DNA of 21,442 nt from Tubiluchus corallicola (GCA_030141605.1 JAQGDQ010001908.1:1-21442); one strand, 5' to 3'. Counted from the stretch's first letter, positions 1 through 10,341 are shown. The notes: generated by a model not told the origin, from the sequence alone. Made by a program: numbers and translations.

Positions 1-1
<1 letters not shown>

Positions 2-75
<74 letters not shown>

Positions 76-89
76 CTCTCTCTCTCTCT
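2..89. repeat. (CT)n microsatellite
   Basis: The window opens inside a dinucleotide tract: CT is uninterrupted from 2 to 70, broken by TTCTT, then resumes to about 89. The left end is cut by the window, so the true length is unknown. The + strand is pure pyrimidine, the same motif family as the (GA)n tract at 7331-7611 but in the opposite orientation. Confidence 0.95.
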
Positions 90-109
90 TTTCTTGTCAT
101 CTAGTCGAA

Positions 110-158
110 CTAATTTTAATTTTTAATTTTAATTTTTAATTTTATTTTTAATTTTTTC
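110..158. repeat. A/T low-complexity tract, TTTTAAT-type
   Basis: TTTTAAT/TTTTTAAT words alternate with a spacing of about 5-11 bp directly after the CT tract. It is simple AT-rich low complexity with no sign of function. Confidence 0.7.
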
Positions 159-1135
159 CTTATTTGTTTACATTCGCACTATTTTTGTTGTTGTTGCTAC
201 TTAGTAAATTTATATTTATGTTATCATACATGTTCTGTCGTAGTTTTTTAATTATCACTCATTTATTATGATTTCTTTTTGCTCTATTCAATTTTGCAGT
301 GTCTAAAATTAATCTGAGAAGGGAAGGTGACTTGATGCCAAACTGCTCCCTCGCCTCCCTGTCTCCTTCACCTCCTGTGACACATTTTCCGGCATCTTCA
401 TACTTCCGCTTCCGAATTAATTTATAAGCGTAACTAACTATTGTTTTTACTCTGTAAATTGTGTATTTGAGAAGATAAATAGAAAATTGTCTATATCTAC
501 GTCTATATATCCGTTCTGCTTATTTCTCTTTCCGCGCGTCAAACATATCACATCTTTTCCGCCCATAAATAATGAATCGTCAAATGATTCATCAATAACT
601 AAACAAATAGCATCACAAGTAAATAAATAAATGATCAGGGAGGTTATAAATGAGTCTACTGTGAACACGGCCTTCCCTTTTTCTCGTTTCAAAGAAGATG
701 TCTGGCAGGGGCTAGTGTTCAACAAATTGGAAACGCGTATGTCTCCAGGCGGACGAACTTTCAAAAGACGAACGCGGAAAGAAATAACCGACGCATTAAT
801 GAAACTATTTTACCGGAGAAACCATGTAGTTGCACAATTTGCTCAAGGTCGACCTGAAGCATTGAAAAATGACGAAGATGACTTTGGCTTCTTTCTAAGA
901 ATTAACAGGAAGACGCGTTAAAGTTTAAGCGATTGAAATGACCCACGAGATTACTGCAGCAATACTTCAGACATTTCGTCCCAAAACAGCATGAATGTTG
1001 GCTAATTTGATTCAAGTTCCAGAATTATCATTAGTCATAGAAAACTCTTGGTGTACTTCTTGGTACTTACAGTACCAGATAGGGGACATTGGCCTTGAGC
1101 GGGTTATAAGGTCAAACTTCAATTAAAAACAGATT
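159..1135. other. unassigned AT-rich stretch with one weak ORF
   Basis: No recognisable gene or repeat. A 96-codon ATG frame on the + strand (631-921) has a fairly normal residue mix with a basic, RKE-rich middle, but it matches no family I recognise. It is short for a chance frame in AT-rich DNA, and I see no flanking splice or promoter signal. From about 1000 the frame that continues into the LINE fragment is nearly open, interrupted by a TAA at 1124-1126, so some of 1000-1135 is probably decayed LINE sequence. Confidence 0.4.
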
Positions 1136-1288
1136 GTAGAATCTCGGTTACGCCTCTCCTCACATAACCTAGCTATTGAGACTGGAAGATGGGCAAGGAT
1201 AAAAAGAGAGGACAGGCTATGCTCCTGTTCTGGCTTAAACATTCAAACAGAAGAGCATGTTATCTGTTTTTGTCACGCCAAGTATTAA
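1136..1288 (+). pseudogene. LINE ORF2 C-terminal fragment (non-LTR retrotransposon remnant)
   Basis: Read from 1142, this frame gives RLRLSSHNLAIETGRW, then REDRLCSC, then QTEEHVICFC and CHAKY before a TAA at 1286-1288. This arrangement (R-L-S-S-H...IETGRW...ER/ED-R-L-C-x-C...E-E-H-V...C) is the conserved region after the reverse transcriptase in many CR1/Jockey-like LINE ORF2 proteins and includes a C-x-C...H...C zinc-knuckle-like pattern. The reverse transcriptase and endonuclease are absent, and a stop lies upstream at 1124-1126, so it is a dead, truncated copy. It runs without a break into the 50-bp array: the CHAKY codons are the start of the first repeat unit. The LINE assignment rests on motif recall, not on a search; the exact clade is open. 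Confidence 0.75.
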
Positions 1289-3127
1289 CAATACACCCAC
1301 TATTTCTCGCTTCTGACGCTAGGCGCGCCAAGTATTAACAATATACCCACTATTTCTCGCTACCGACGCTAGGCGTGCCAAGTATTAACAATATACCCAC
1401 TATTTCTCGCTACCGACGCTAGGCGTGCCAAGTATTAACAATATAACCACTATTTCTCGCTTCTGACGCTAGGCGCGCCAAGTATTAACAATATACCCAC
1501 TATTTCTCGCCTCTGACGCTAGGCGCGCCAAGTATTAACAATATACACACTATTTCTCGCTTCCGACGCTAGGCGCTCCAAGTATTAAAAATACACCCGC
1601 TATTTCTCGCTTCCGACGCTAGGCGCTCCAAGTATTAACAATACACCCATTATTTCTCGCTTCCGACGCTAGGCGCGTCAAGTATTAACAATACACCTGC
1701 TATTTCTCGCTTTCGACGCTAGGCGCGCCAAGTATTAACAATACACCCACTATTTCTCGCTTCTGACGTTAGGCGCTCCAAGTATTAACAATATACCCAC
1801 TATTTCTCGCTTCCGACATTAGGCGCTCCAAGTATTAACAATACACCCACTATTTCTCGTTTGCGACGCTAGGCGTGCCAAGTATTAACAATACACCCAC
1901 TATTTCTCGCATCCGACGCTAGGCGCGCCAAGTATTAACAATACACCCACTATTTCTCGCTTCCGACGCTAGGCGCTCCAAGTATTAACAATACACCCAC
2001 TATTTCTCGCATCCGACACTAGGCGCAGCAAGTATTAACAATACACCCACTATTTCTCGCTTCCGACGCTAGGCGCTCCAAGTATTAACAATACACCCAC
2101 TATTTCTCGCTTCCGACGCTAGGCGCGCCAAGTATTAACAATATAACCACTATTTCTCGCTTCCGACGCTAGACGCGCCAAGTATTAACAATACACCCAC
2201 TATTTCTCGCTTCTGACGCTAGGCGCGCCAAGTATTAACAATACACCCACTATTTCTCGCTTCTGACGCTAGGCGTGCCAAGTATTAACAATACACCCAC
2301 TATTTCTCGCTTCCGACGCTAGGCGTGCCAAGTATTAACAATATACCCACTATTTCTCGCTTCCGACGCTAGGCGCTCCAAGTATTAACAATACACCCGC
2401 TATTTCTCGCTTCCGACGCTAGGCGTGGCAAGTATTAACAATATACCTACTATTTCTCGCTTCCGACGCTAGGCGCGCCAAGTATTAACAATATACCCAC
2501 TATTTCTCGCTTCCGACGCTAGGCGCGCCAAGTATTAACAATATACCCACTATTTCTCGCTTCCGACGCTAGGCGCGCCAAGTATTAACAATATACCCAC
2601 TATTTCTCGCTTCCGACGCTAGGCGTGCCAAGTATTAACAATACACCCACTATTTCTCGCTTCCGACGCTAGGCGCGGCAAGTATTAACAATATAACCAC
2701 TATTTCTCGCTTCCGACGCTAGGCACGCCAAGTATTAACAATACACCCACTATTTCTCGCTTCCGACGCTAGGCGCGCCAAGTATTAACAATATGCCCAC
2801 TATTTCTCGCTACCGACGCTAGGCGCGCCAAGTATTAACAATATACCCACTATTTCTCGCTTCCGACGCTAGGCGCGCCAAGTATTAACAATACACCCAC
2901 TATTTCTCGCTTTCGACGCTAGGCGCGCCAAGTATTAACAATACACCCACTATTTCACGCTTCCGACGCTAGGACGGGCAAGTATTAACAATACACCCAC
3001 TATTTCTCGCTTCCGACGCTAGGTGCGCCAAGTATTAACAATACACCCACTATTTCTCGCTTCCGACGCTAGGTGCGCCAAGTATTAACAATACACCCAC
3101 TATTTCTCGCTTCCGACGCTAGGCGCT
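1274..3127. repeat. 50-bp tandem array, about 37 units
   Basis: AGTATTAACAATA recurs every 50 bp from 1281, with CCCACTATTTCTCGCTTCCGACGCTAGGCG-type sequence filling the unit. The register is exactly 50 bp throughout: the AGGCG junction falls at 1321, 1371, 1421 and so on to 3121, so all differences are substitutions and none is an indel. Variable sites include ATACACCCAC versus ATATACCCAC and the junction GGCGCGCCA/GGCGTGCCA/GGCGCTCCA; the first form holds an 8-bp palindrome. Fifty is not a multiple of three and each unit has a TAA, so no long frame exists. The array lies between two pieces that read as one LINE ORF2 C-terminus. Confidence 0.97.
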
Positions 3128-3232
3128 TTGGTGTATCATAGGCTGAAGATGATCAAGGACCTGGCAGAGTTGTCTTCGCCATGTTCGGAAGTGTATGGAC
3201 GCCGTGACCGAGACTCAAAATTACGAGTTTAA
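3128..3232 (+). pseudogene. probable terminal segment of the LINE ORF2 split by the 50-bp array
   Basis: The frame running out of the last array unit (ACG CTA GGC GCT TTG GTG...) stays open to a TAA at 3230-3232. It reads through LKMIKDLAELSSPCSEVYGRR near its end, which resembles the last residues of such LINE ORF2 proteins. It is the same codon phase that the upstream fragment would reach if only one 50-bp unit lay between the two. The frame agreement is seen directly; homology of this short tail to LINEs is inference. Confidence 0.45.
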
Positions 3233-3719
3233 AAAATCAGAAGAACAAATGAATTATTGGTTTATATTTTTGTCGATATAATCGGTTACTGATCGATAAT
3301 TGTCTTGTTAGTTTCCTAATCGACCTTTTCATCATTTATCATGCCCCTTTGACATTTGGTACTCCATTCCCGCAGTGCCAAGTTGTACAAATCTAATAAG
3401 TTTTCCCTAATAGATTGGGGAACGATATTATTTGTTCGTAAATTAGCCACATTTTATATAACGGTTGTGTCTTTTTCTGGCAGTAAAATGAGTAGCTGGT
3501 ACTTGTCTAATACCAAACTGGTTATTTGTTCTTTATTTAAATCTGTATAATGTTATTTTGGAACGCAAAGTTTGGTAACAATTTTATTCAATCGACGAAC
3601 GAACGATTGGTGATGATAGAAAATTCCGATTTTTCACGTTTGCTGTAGTTTTTTTCCTATATTGAATGGTGCTGGTCCAACTTAAAATCGTGTTTTTATT
3701 CATGAAATTTAAAAATCTG
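3233..3719. other. unassigned AT-rich stretch
   Basis: No gene, RNA or repeat that I can support. A short frame at 3356-3550 does not begin with ATG in the DNA and has no recognisable content. A TATTTTTGTCGATATAATCGGTTACTGATCGATAAT segment is only loosely self-complementary. Confidence 0.4.
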
Positions 3720-3720
3720 G

Positions 3721-3752
<32 letters not shown>

Positions 3753-3929
3753 TGCGTGTGTGCGTGTGTGTGCGTGCGTGTGTATGTGTGTGTGTGTGCG
3801 TGCGTGCGTGTGTGTGTGTATGTGTGTTTGTGCGTGCGTGCGTGTGTATTTGTGCGTGCGTGCGTGTGTATGTGTGCGTGCGTGCGTGCGTGTGTGTGTG
3901 TGTGTGTGCGTGCGTGTGTGTGTGTGTAG
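3720..3929. repeat. (TG)n/(TGCG)n alternating purine-pyrimidine tract
   Basis: About 210 bp of TG, CG and occasional TA steps. Pyrimidine-purine alternation is broken at only two bases, near 3828 and 3850 (TTT in place of TGT). CG-rich blocks (TGCGTGCG) alternate with TG blocks. The open frames on both strands here (Cys/Val- or Thr/His-rich) are products of the dinucleotide repeat and not proteins. Confidence 0.95.
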
Positions 3930-4536
3930 GAGTGGGGTGGAGCGATTCGCCAAAAACGACTCTTCCATCCTTGTAAAAGGAGACGATAAACCAGTCTATA
4001 CTATAGCAAGTGAATAAAAGCAAAGCACAGACCCTAAACCGATTACGGGGCTATAACGGAGGAGAATGGTTTAAGATGACAAGCATCGCCCATATTTCGT
4101 ATTTTATTAATCACTTTTCGTTTGTATATAAAAGCATTCGCATGTTACCTGTAATTAACAGCAAGTGCCAGAGATACAGCGGCTCTGGACTGTTAACATG
4201 TTGATTGTATGAGGCCATGTTGAAATAAAGAGAATGTTCGGTCAATGCACGTGTAACTAAATGTCATTTGAACTCCTTTTCTTGTTTTTATGCAGTATCT
4301 GTGCATTTTCTAAAACTTAGCGTGGTAAAACAGGTACACATTCTCATATATTCCTACATTTCCGTAATGGGTGCCGAAATATTTACATTTTGAATAAAAA
4401 CCAAACACTGACCCAGTCATATCTGCTTAGTAAACATAGAATTGTTTTGACTCATTTGCTACTGAGTAATGGAAGGTGCGTGCCGATGTTCTTGAAACAT
4501 CGCAAATACATAAAATGTGTTTCATAAGATTTGTGC
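3930..4536. other. unassigned stretch with two AATAAA hexamers
   Basis: No coding region seen. AATAAA hexamers lie at 4224-4229 and 4393-4398. The GC-richer segment 4160-4230 ending in the first of these could be an old 3' UTR or transposon tail, but nothing in the sequence confirms it. Confidence 0.35.
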
Positions 4537-5357
4537 GTAGTTTTTCTGCCACTACACGTTTAGTAGTGTAATAGTAGTTGTATAACGTCAAAAAACAAGA
4601 GATTATTGCAACATCTAATCGTTTTTCTGCAACTGCGCGTTTAGTAGTGTAATAGTAGTTGTATAACGTCAAAAAACATGAGATCATTGCAACATCTAGT
4701 CGTTTTTCTGCCACTGCACGTTTAGTGGTGTAATAGTAGTTGTATAACGTCAAAAAACAAGAGATTATTGCAACATCTAGTCGTTTTTCTGCCACTGCAC
4801 GTTTAGTAGTGTAATAGTAGTTGTATAACGTTAAAAAACAAGAGATTATTGCAACATCTAGTCGTTTTTCTGCCACTGCACGTTTAATAGTGTAATAGTA
4901 GTTGTATAACGTCAAAAAACAAGAGATTATTGCAACATCTAGTCGTTTTTCTGCCACTGCACGTTTAGTGGTGTAATAGTAGTTGTATAACGTCAAAAAA
5001 ACAAGAGATTATTGCAACATCTAATCGTTTTTCTGCAACTGCGCGTTTAGTAGTGTAATAGTAGTTGTATAACGTCAAAAAACATGAGATCATTGCAACA
5101 TCTAGTCGTTTTTCTGCCACTGCACGTTTAGTAGTGTAATAGTAGTTGTATAACGTTAAAAAACATGAGATTATTGCAACATCTAGTCGTTTTTCTGCCA
5201 CTGCACGTTTAGTAGCGTAATAGTAGTTGTATAACGTCAAAAAACAAGAGATTATTACAGCATCTTGTAGTTTTTCTGCCACTGCACGTTTAGTAGTGTA
5301 ATAGTAGTTGTATAACGTCAAAAAACAAGAGATTATTACAGCATCTAGTCGTTTTTC
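4537..5357. repeat. 81-bp tandem array, about 10 units
   Basis: TAGTAGTGTAATAGTAGTTG recurs at 4561, 4642, 4723, 4804, 4885, 4966, 5048, 5129, 5210 and 5291, so the period is 81 bp except for one 82-bp unit with an extra A in the poly-A run near 5000. Because 81 = 27 codons, the minus strand stays open as a 27-residue repeat (LYNYYYTTKRAVAEKR...), and that single inserted A splits it into two frames. Units at 4580-4700 and 4985-5105 share the variants AATCG, AACTGCGCG and CATGAGATCATT, which points to duplication of a five-unit block. Confidence 0.96.
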
Positions 5358-5817
5358 CAAGTTTTTTTCAACAGACGCTTAATTTGCAGTAAGACAACGG
5401 CAAGAAAATTTATAATGAAGCCGGTTAATGAAGCACAAAAACAGGAAGCATCAGAACTGCGCAGCGTTATGCGGCGCATGTATTTCACACATCTGGTAGC
5501 TAATAATTATTAACTCATTAATGCTCCTACAGTATTTTAATTAGTAATTACGAATGCTGACGCAGCGCGGAAGATGATTAGACTGTTTTTGAGTGAAATG
5601 TTAATTAATTTGTACGAAGGTGATTGTGTGTACGATGGAACGGACATGCGCATTTAGCGATTGCGCAATTATACGGGACACACAAAACAACAAACGTTTT
5701 CAAGTAACAAATCTTCTAAAAAGATTTCAAAAATAAACAAAATCATTTAGAAGAGTTATAAAAAGAGATGCCTATACTCGGTAGTCTGAAAGCGGCCTTT
5801 ATAATTTATATGGGCAA
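5358..5817. other. unassigned AT-rich stretch
   Basis: No gene or RNA recognised. It contains scattered GCGC/TGCGCA words (5457-5480, 5564-5575, 5645-5670), slightly GC-richer than the surroundings, but no element boundaries. Confidence 0.35.
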
Positions 5818-6129
5818 TATAGGTTTTACATGTCAAATGTAGACCTACGTTAAGTCAAATGTAGATTTAGGTAATTCAAATGTGTCTTGGTAACTCAAAT
5901 GTTGACTTAGGTAGTTCAAATGTCTTAACAATGGTTTTCAAGAAATCTTAAGCGTTTTTGCTAAGTCAAATGTAGACACATGTCAAGTCAAACGTTCTAT
6001 GTCTACATTTGACTTACCTAAGTCACATTTGAGTTAGCAAAACACATTTGAAATTCCTATGTCTACATGTGAGTTACCTAAGTCACATTTGAACTTTCCT
6101 GTGTCTACATTTGACGTGTAAAACCTATA
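5818..6129. mobile_element. foldback (long inverted repeat) element, short copy
   Basis: The element starts TATAGGTTTTACATGTCAAA and ends TTTGACGTGTAAAACCTATA, which are inverted copies. The whole length is two arms built from degenerate repeats of about 21 bp carrying TCAAATGTAGAC-type words on the left and GTCTACATTTGA-type words on the right, meeting near 5995. At 312 bp it has no coding capacity, so it is a non-autonomous element, MITE- or Foldback-like. TATA at both ends allows a TA target duplication as in Tc1/mariner-type elements, but that is only compatible, not shown. A second copy at 20793-21347 matches both arms closely and proves mobility or duplication of the unit. This copy lacks about 190 bp of central sequence found in the other. 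Confidence 0.85.
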
Positions 6130-6475
6130 GAACTGAATCTTAACAATTATTAATACAGGTGTTAACTAGCACCCAATTATTACGTAATAACTGAAATAAA
6201 CTAAACCAACTGCCACTAACACTACGAGAATATTTAAGGTTCCTCTGGTTGTTTAAAAGATGGTAACTAAATTTATTGAAAGGTCATAACATCTGTAAAA
6301 GCAATTCATATCTTCTTGGTGTTTCATAAAAATGGATATCAATGTTTATCAAGTCTTTCAAGGATGAATTTGTTCTCGTTCTTATTTTTAATTTCCTTGT
6401 ATAAAAGACAAGTCCTACAGAAAGCAACTATTCCAAAGGAAAAGTTATGTAAAAGATGGGTTGGTTTTAATGAAC
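6130..6475. other. unassigned AT-rich stretch
   Basis: Nothing recognisable. The open frame from 6316 begins at TTG, not ATG, and enters the inverted repeat that follows. Confidence 0.35.
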
Positions 6476-6614
6476 GTAAAGAGGCGTTTACCCAGCATCC
6501 GGATGCGCATGCGTTTTCACCTGCGGAACAGCCTCTGCAAAAAAACCAATAGGAATAGCTGCGGAAGAAGAATAACGCATACGCATCCGGGCACTACGTA
6601 AACGCCACTTAACA
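6476..6614. repeat. 139-bp imperfect palindrome, MITE-like
   Basis: The left arm GTAAAGAGGCGTTTAC (6476-6491) and the reverse complement of the right end, GTTAAGTGGCGTTTAC (right arm 6599-6614), correspond. The match continues inward through CCGGATGCGCATGCGTT versus CCGGATGCGTATGCGTT. The arms are about 38 bp at roughly 80% match, with a less paired centre holding an A7 run. No clear target duplication is visible. It may be a decayed short inverted-repeat transposon; a chance palindrome of this length is unlikely. Confidence 0.6.
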
Positions 6615-7325
6615 CCGGAAGCTTACCAGACGCAGCAAGTCAAAAATGTCACGAAGAAAGTGATCTAGCAAGTAAGTTACTTCGCTTGTATAAAAAAAGC
6701 TTAGATATCAACAAATAGTGAAAAAAGTTAGTCGAGTGTGTAGCTCCTGCCTAGATGCCTCTTCTTACTGAGGAAGATTTCGACTCTTGTCTGAGTGTCT
6801 TTTTAAAAAGTGATAAACTAATGATCGGTGGCAGTTGCTGCATATTAAAAATCATTTTTGAATTGACTTATTTTTATTAAACATGGATTTTCTGCAGAAC
6901 GCTTTAGGTTTGCGAGAAAAACTTTGCTGGATTTGCATAAGGGGACACGGCAAGATCAGGGTAACAGTAATATACCTCCTCGGCTTTTGTTGAAAACTGT
7001 TTATCTGGTGTCAAAGCAACGGAACCACCTCCTGAGACAGCAAAATTGTGGTTTCGTACTTGGCAAAGAAGCCACGTGGACGCCCAGCAGGGGGGGTTGA
7101 CTTTTTAAATTCATGCATTCTACTCGAGCAAATGAGTGAATCAAAAAATTCCACCTGAAGCTCGTGGAAGAGGCTTCAACGATGCAATGAGAAATTAATT
7201 AGACCTCTTTAGTTGCACGTAAATCCAAAGCTGCAAATTAAACATTCGCTGGCGGTGAAATGTCTGCAAACTGAACCAATGTTCAACGCTTAGAGTGGCT
7301 GTTTACGCTTGGGAAAGAGAACCGT
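6615..7325. other. unassigned stretch
   Basis: Mixed-composition DNA with no recognisable gene. Short non-AT segments (6890-7090) include a G7 run at 7090-7096. No tRNA, rRNA or transposon ends seen. Confidence 0.35.
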
Positions 7326-7330
7326 GAGAA

Positions 7331-8282
<952 letters not shown>

Positions 8283-8657
8283 TTATGTAATGTAATACGT
8301 GTTATGTTAGTTTTGTAATGTCAAATGTATAAATAGTGTAAATGTAATGAGTGAAATTTATGTAATGTAAAGCATGTTTCTGTTGATTGTGTCATGTCAA
8401 ATGTATATATAGTGTAAAATATGTCATGTAAAATTTAATGTACTTTCGTAAAATTGTTTTGTAAAAATATTTTAATATTGTGTTTGTAAATATGTTCATT
8501 TATTGTATATAATTAGGCTTTAGTTTTTTTAGTCTGTACTGGATGCATTTGTCTTGAACAGTGTTGTTATTTTAACATTACGCTGAGGCTTACTCAATTT
8601 TATTATAATGAGTGAACCATTTTTATGACAAATAAAGAATTAATATAATATATATAC
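8283..8657 (+). mobile_element. retroelement 3' UTR, copy 1 (probable LINE 3' end)
   Basis: From about 8408 to 8650 this matches 18482-18720 with high identity. Shared blocks include GTGTTTGTAAATATGTTCATT, GCATTTGTCTTGAACAGTGT, TAATGAGTGAACCATTTT and a terminal GACAAATAAAGAATTAATATA. Both copies carry AATAAA (here 8631-8636) and end in TA-rich tails, as non-LTR elements with AT simple-repeat tails do. Inside this copy a unit of about 75 bp is tandemly repeated (TGTCAAATGTATAAATAGTGTAAA near 8319, again near 8394). No coding part is attached. The LINE label is inference from the tail; what is seen is a two-copy dispersed repeat with a polyadenylation-type end. Confidence 0.7.
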
Positions 8658-9034
8658 TATACACGTACGGGTTTCTTTGTATGGGACGAAAAATTGGAAT
8701 TTTAGGAATATTCCTGGCTGTGTGCACCTTTTAGACTTCTTCGCACTTTGTATGCATCCCAGAAATTCGTCAATTTTTGCTTCTGCAAACAATTTTGGTT
8801 TGAAGCCCTAATTTCTCGCTTGAATGTAATTGCTTTGGCTTTCTGATCGTAAACAGTTAGTGAGGCGCACGCAAAGATTAAAAACGGATCTGTTATCTCC
8901 TGCTTGAGCACGCAGACGAAATCCGAGGACCAGACCTGATTGATACGTTAGACTTAGAGGAAATGAACGCATGCGAATGTGCACGCAACAGTCACCGTAC
9001 GCAAACACTCACACTCAGTTACTAGCTTAGTACT
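8658..9034. other. unassigned stretch
   Basis: No supported feature. Short overlapping minus-strand frames (8702-8911, 8808-9008) have no recognisable content. Confidence 0.35.
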
Positions 9035-9154
9035 GATTACGGCCAAATCACGTTGAAAACACCGGTTCTCGCCTGATCACCGAAGTTAAGCAACGTAGAG
9101 CCTAGTTAGTACTTGGATGGGTGACCGTCTAGCAATACCAGGTGCTGTAGGCTT
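9035..9154 (+). rRNA. 5S rRNA-like sequence, full length, probably a pseudogene or SINE head
   Basis: The 120-nt segment from GATTACGGCC to GGTGCTGTAGGCTT aligns end to end with animal 5S rRNA. The internal Pol III control region is well kept: GAAGTTAAGCAACGTAGAGCC (box A region), then TTAGTACTTGGATGGGTGACC (intermediate element and box C start). Several changes argue against a working gene. The first bases (GATTACGGC) no longer pair fully with the 3' end (GCTGTAGGC), the 5' loop reads AAATCAC where CATACCAC is usual, and no T4 terminator follows GGCTT. Only one copy is present, whereas 5S genes normally lie in arrays. It continues directly into a GC-rich body, as in 5S-derived (SINE3-type) retroposons. 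Confidence 0.75.
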
Positions 9155-9729
9155 GCCGGATGCCCACACTGTACAAGCAGCCAATTGCTAGAGGGCGGAG
9201 GAGGTCAAGTGACCCAACGGCCATGTGTAGAGGAGTAAACCTTCTAAATCAGGAGTGGAGCCCCGAAGGCGGACCAGTGCAGCATGCTCACTGACTCCGG
9301 AAGCTCCTGCAGCCAACCTGGTGCCAAACTTATCGCTCCGCTTTCCTTTGGACTACATCAGGGAGGAAGAGAGGGAGTTCCTGTTGTCTGGGGAACTCAG
9401 GATCTTCATACACCTTGCCCAGGCGTACCCCCTGGAGACGTTCAAGGATCGCACTGCTCAGCCACAGTCGACGCTGCAGCTCCATCAATGTGATCAATAA
9501 CTGACTCTCTTGGCGCACACTCCATTGTCTTCCGAGACAGAAGGATGCCAACAACACAACAGCACTGTCCCACATGTATATGTATTAAATTATGTGGACA
9601 ATAATAATTGACCATATATTGGATCATATTGTCTATGATTATGAATTATGACTCTATGTCCTCGGGTTGCTTTGGCGTCTTTGTGAGAATTGCCGCAATT
9701 GCTAACATGGGATTATAAGAGGAAATGGT
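9155..9729 (+). mobile_element. body and tail of a putative 5S-headed retroposon
   Basis: Directly after the 5S-like head, 9155-9560 is clearly GC-richer than the DNA around it, then turns AT-rich (9575-9655). No TTTT run occurs from the 5S start to beyond 9729 (the first I find is near 9865), so a Pol III transcript started at the 5S promoter could cover it. The 10-bp word TCAGTTACTA lies just before the head (9015-9024) and again at 9730-9739, a candidate target-site duplication, although 10 nt separate the left copy from the 5S start. Short frames on both strands (such as 9255-9500) match nothing I know. The unit as one element is inference. Confidence 0.45.
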
Positions 9730-9739
9730 TCAGTTACTA

Positions 9740-10341
9740 ATTCTGCTGTAGGGTCACTGTAGCCGGCAACGGCAACAGCATAAAACAGTAGTAACCATGA
9801 TGATGGTGGCAGAGACGACAGCAACAGCAATGAGAAACAGCGACAATGTCATCGTCAATGTTAAAAATATTTTAGTTTCTGTTACGTCTTGTTTGAGTGT
9901 GCGCTGTTTGATACGATTAAAAGAGAATTTGATACGGCATTTATAAAATATCTTAGCTTGGTTAGGTGTAAATTAGGATGTTGTAAGGCGAGGCAGAGAG
10001 AGACGTTTAAACGTTTTCTGGTCTAATGCAAGATGAAATTTTACTAACTCGTGGCTAAACTTGATTAATATTAATATTATTACTAAATATTATTAAAATA
10101 ATTTGGTGCCATATTTGTGAATATTACGTACTATATTTTGTGTCAATATGTGATCAGTGTCAGTGAGTTAAACACTTACCTATTGCAGGTTTTCAGTAGG
10201 TGATAAAATGTAAAGTAGGTTACAGTGATTACGTTTGGTAGTCAAAATCACCTCAATTAAACTTATTAGAATTTTTGTATTTGTATTGCTCTGCAAATGC
10301 AAAGGCTTTACCTGTATATACAAGTCAGATAAATTGAAAGT
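9740..10341. other. unassigned AT-rich stretch with a CAACAG-rich patch
   Basis: 9760-9850 contains a degenerate CAACGGCAACAG/CAGCAACAGC/CAGCGACAATG patch, the same vocabulary as the large trinucleotide array at 10689-11420, plus ATGATGATGG as in the array at 10342. It may be an older or seed copy. The rest (9850-10341) is plain AT-rich sequence. Confidence 0.45.

Noticed and set aside
631-921. 96-codon ATG frame
   Set aside because: A true ATG and a normal residue mix, but no recognisable domain, no splice or promoter evidence, and a length within chance for this much sequence.
1274-3127. CRISPR-like array
   Set aside because: The 50-bp units are contiguous with no unique spacers and the context is eukaryotic. 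The same reasoning applies to the 29-bp array at 19336-19824.
3666-4023. Cys/Val- and Thr/His-rich proteins
   Set aside because: Direct translation of the TG/CG dinucleotide tract; open in several frames on both strands.
4427-5360. Minus-strand frames of 189 and 131 codons with a 27-residue repeat
   Set aside because: They follow from the 81-bp period being a multiple of three. They are split by a single inserted A and have no non-repeat domain of note.
9255-9627. Overlapping short frames on both strands in the 5S-element body
   Set aside because: GC-rich sequence opens frames on both strands. No protein family recognised and no single frame covers the body.
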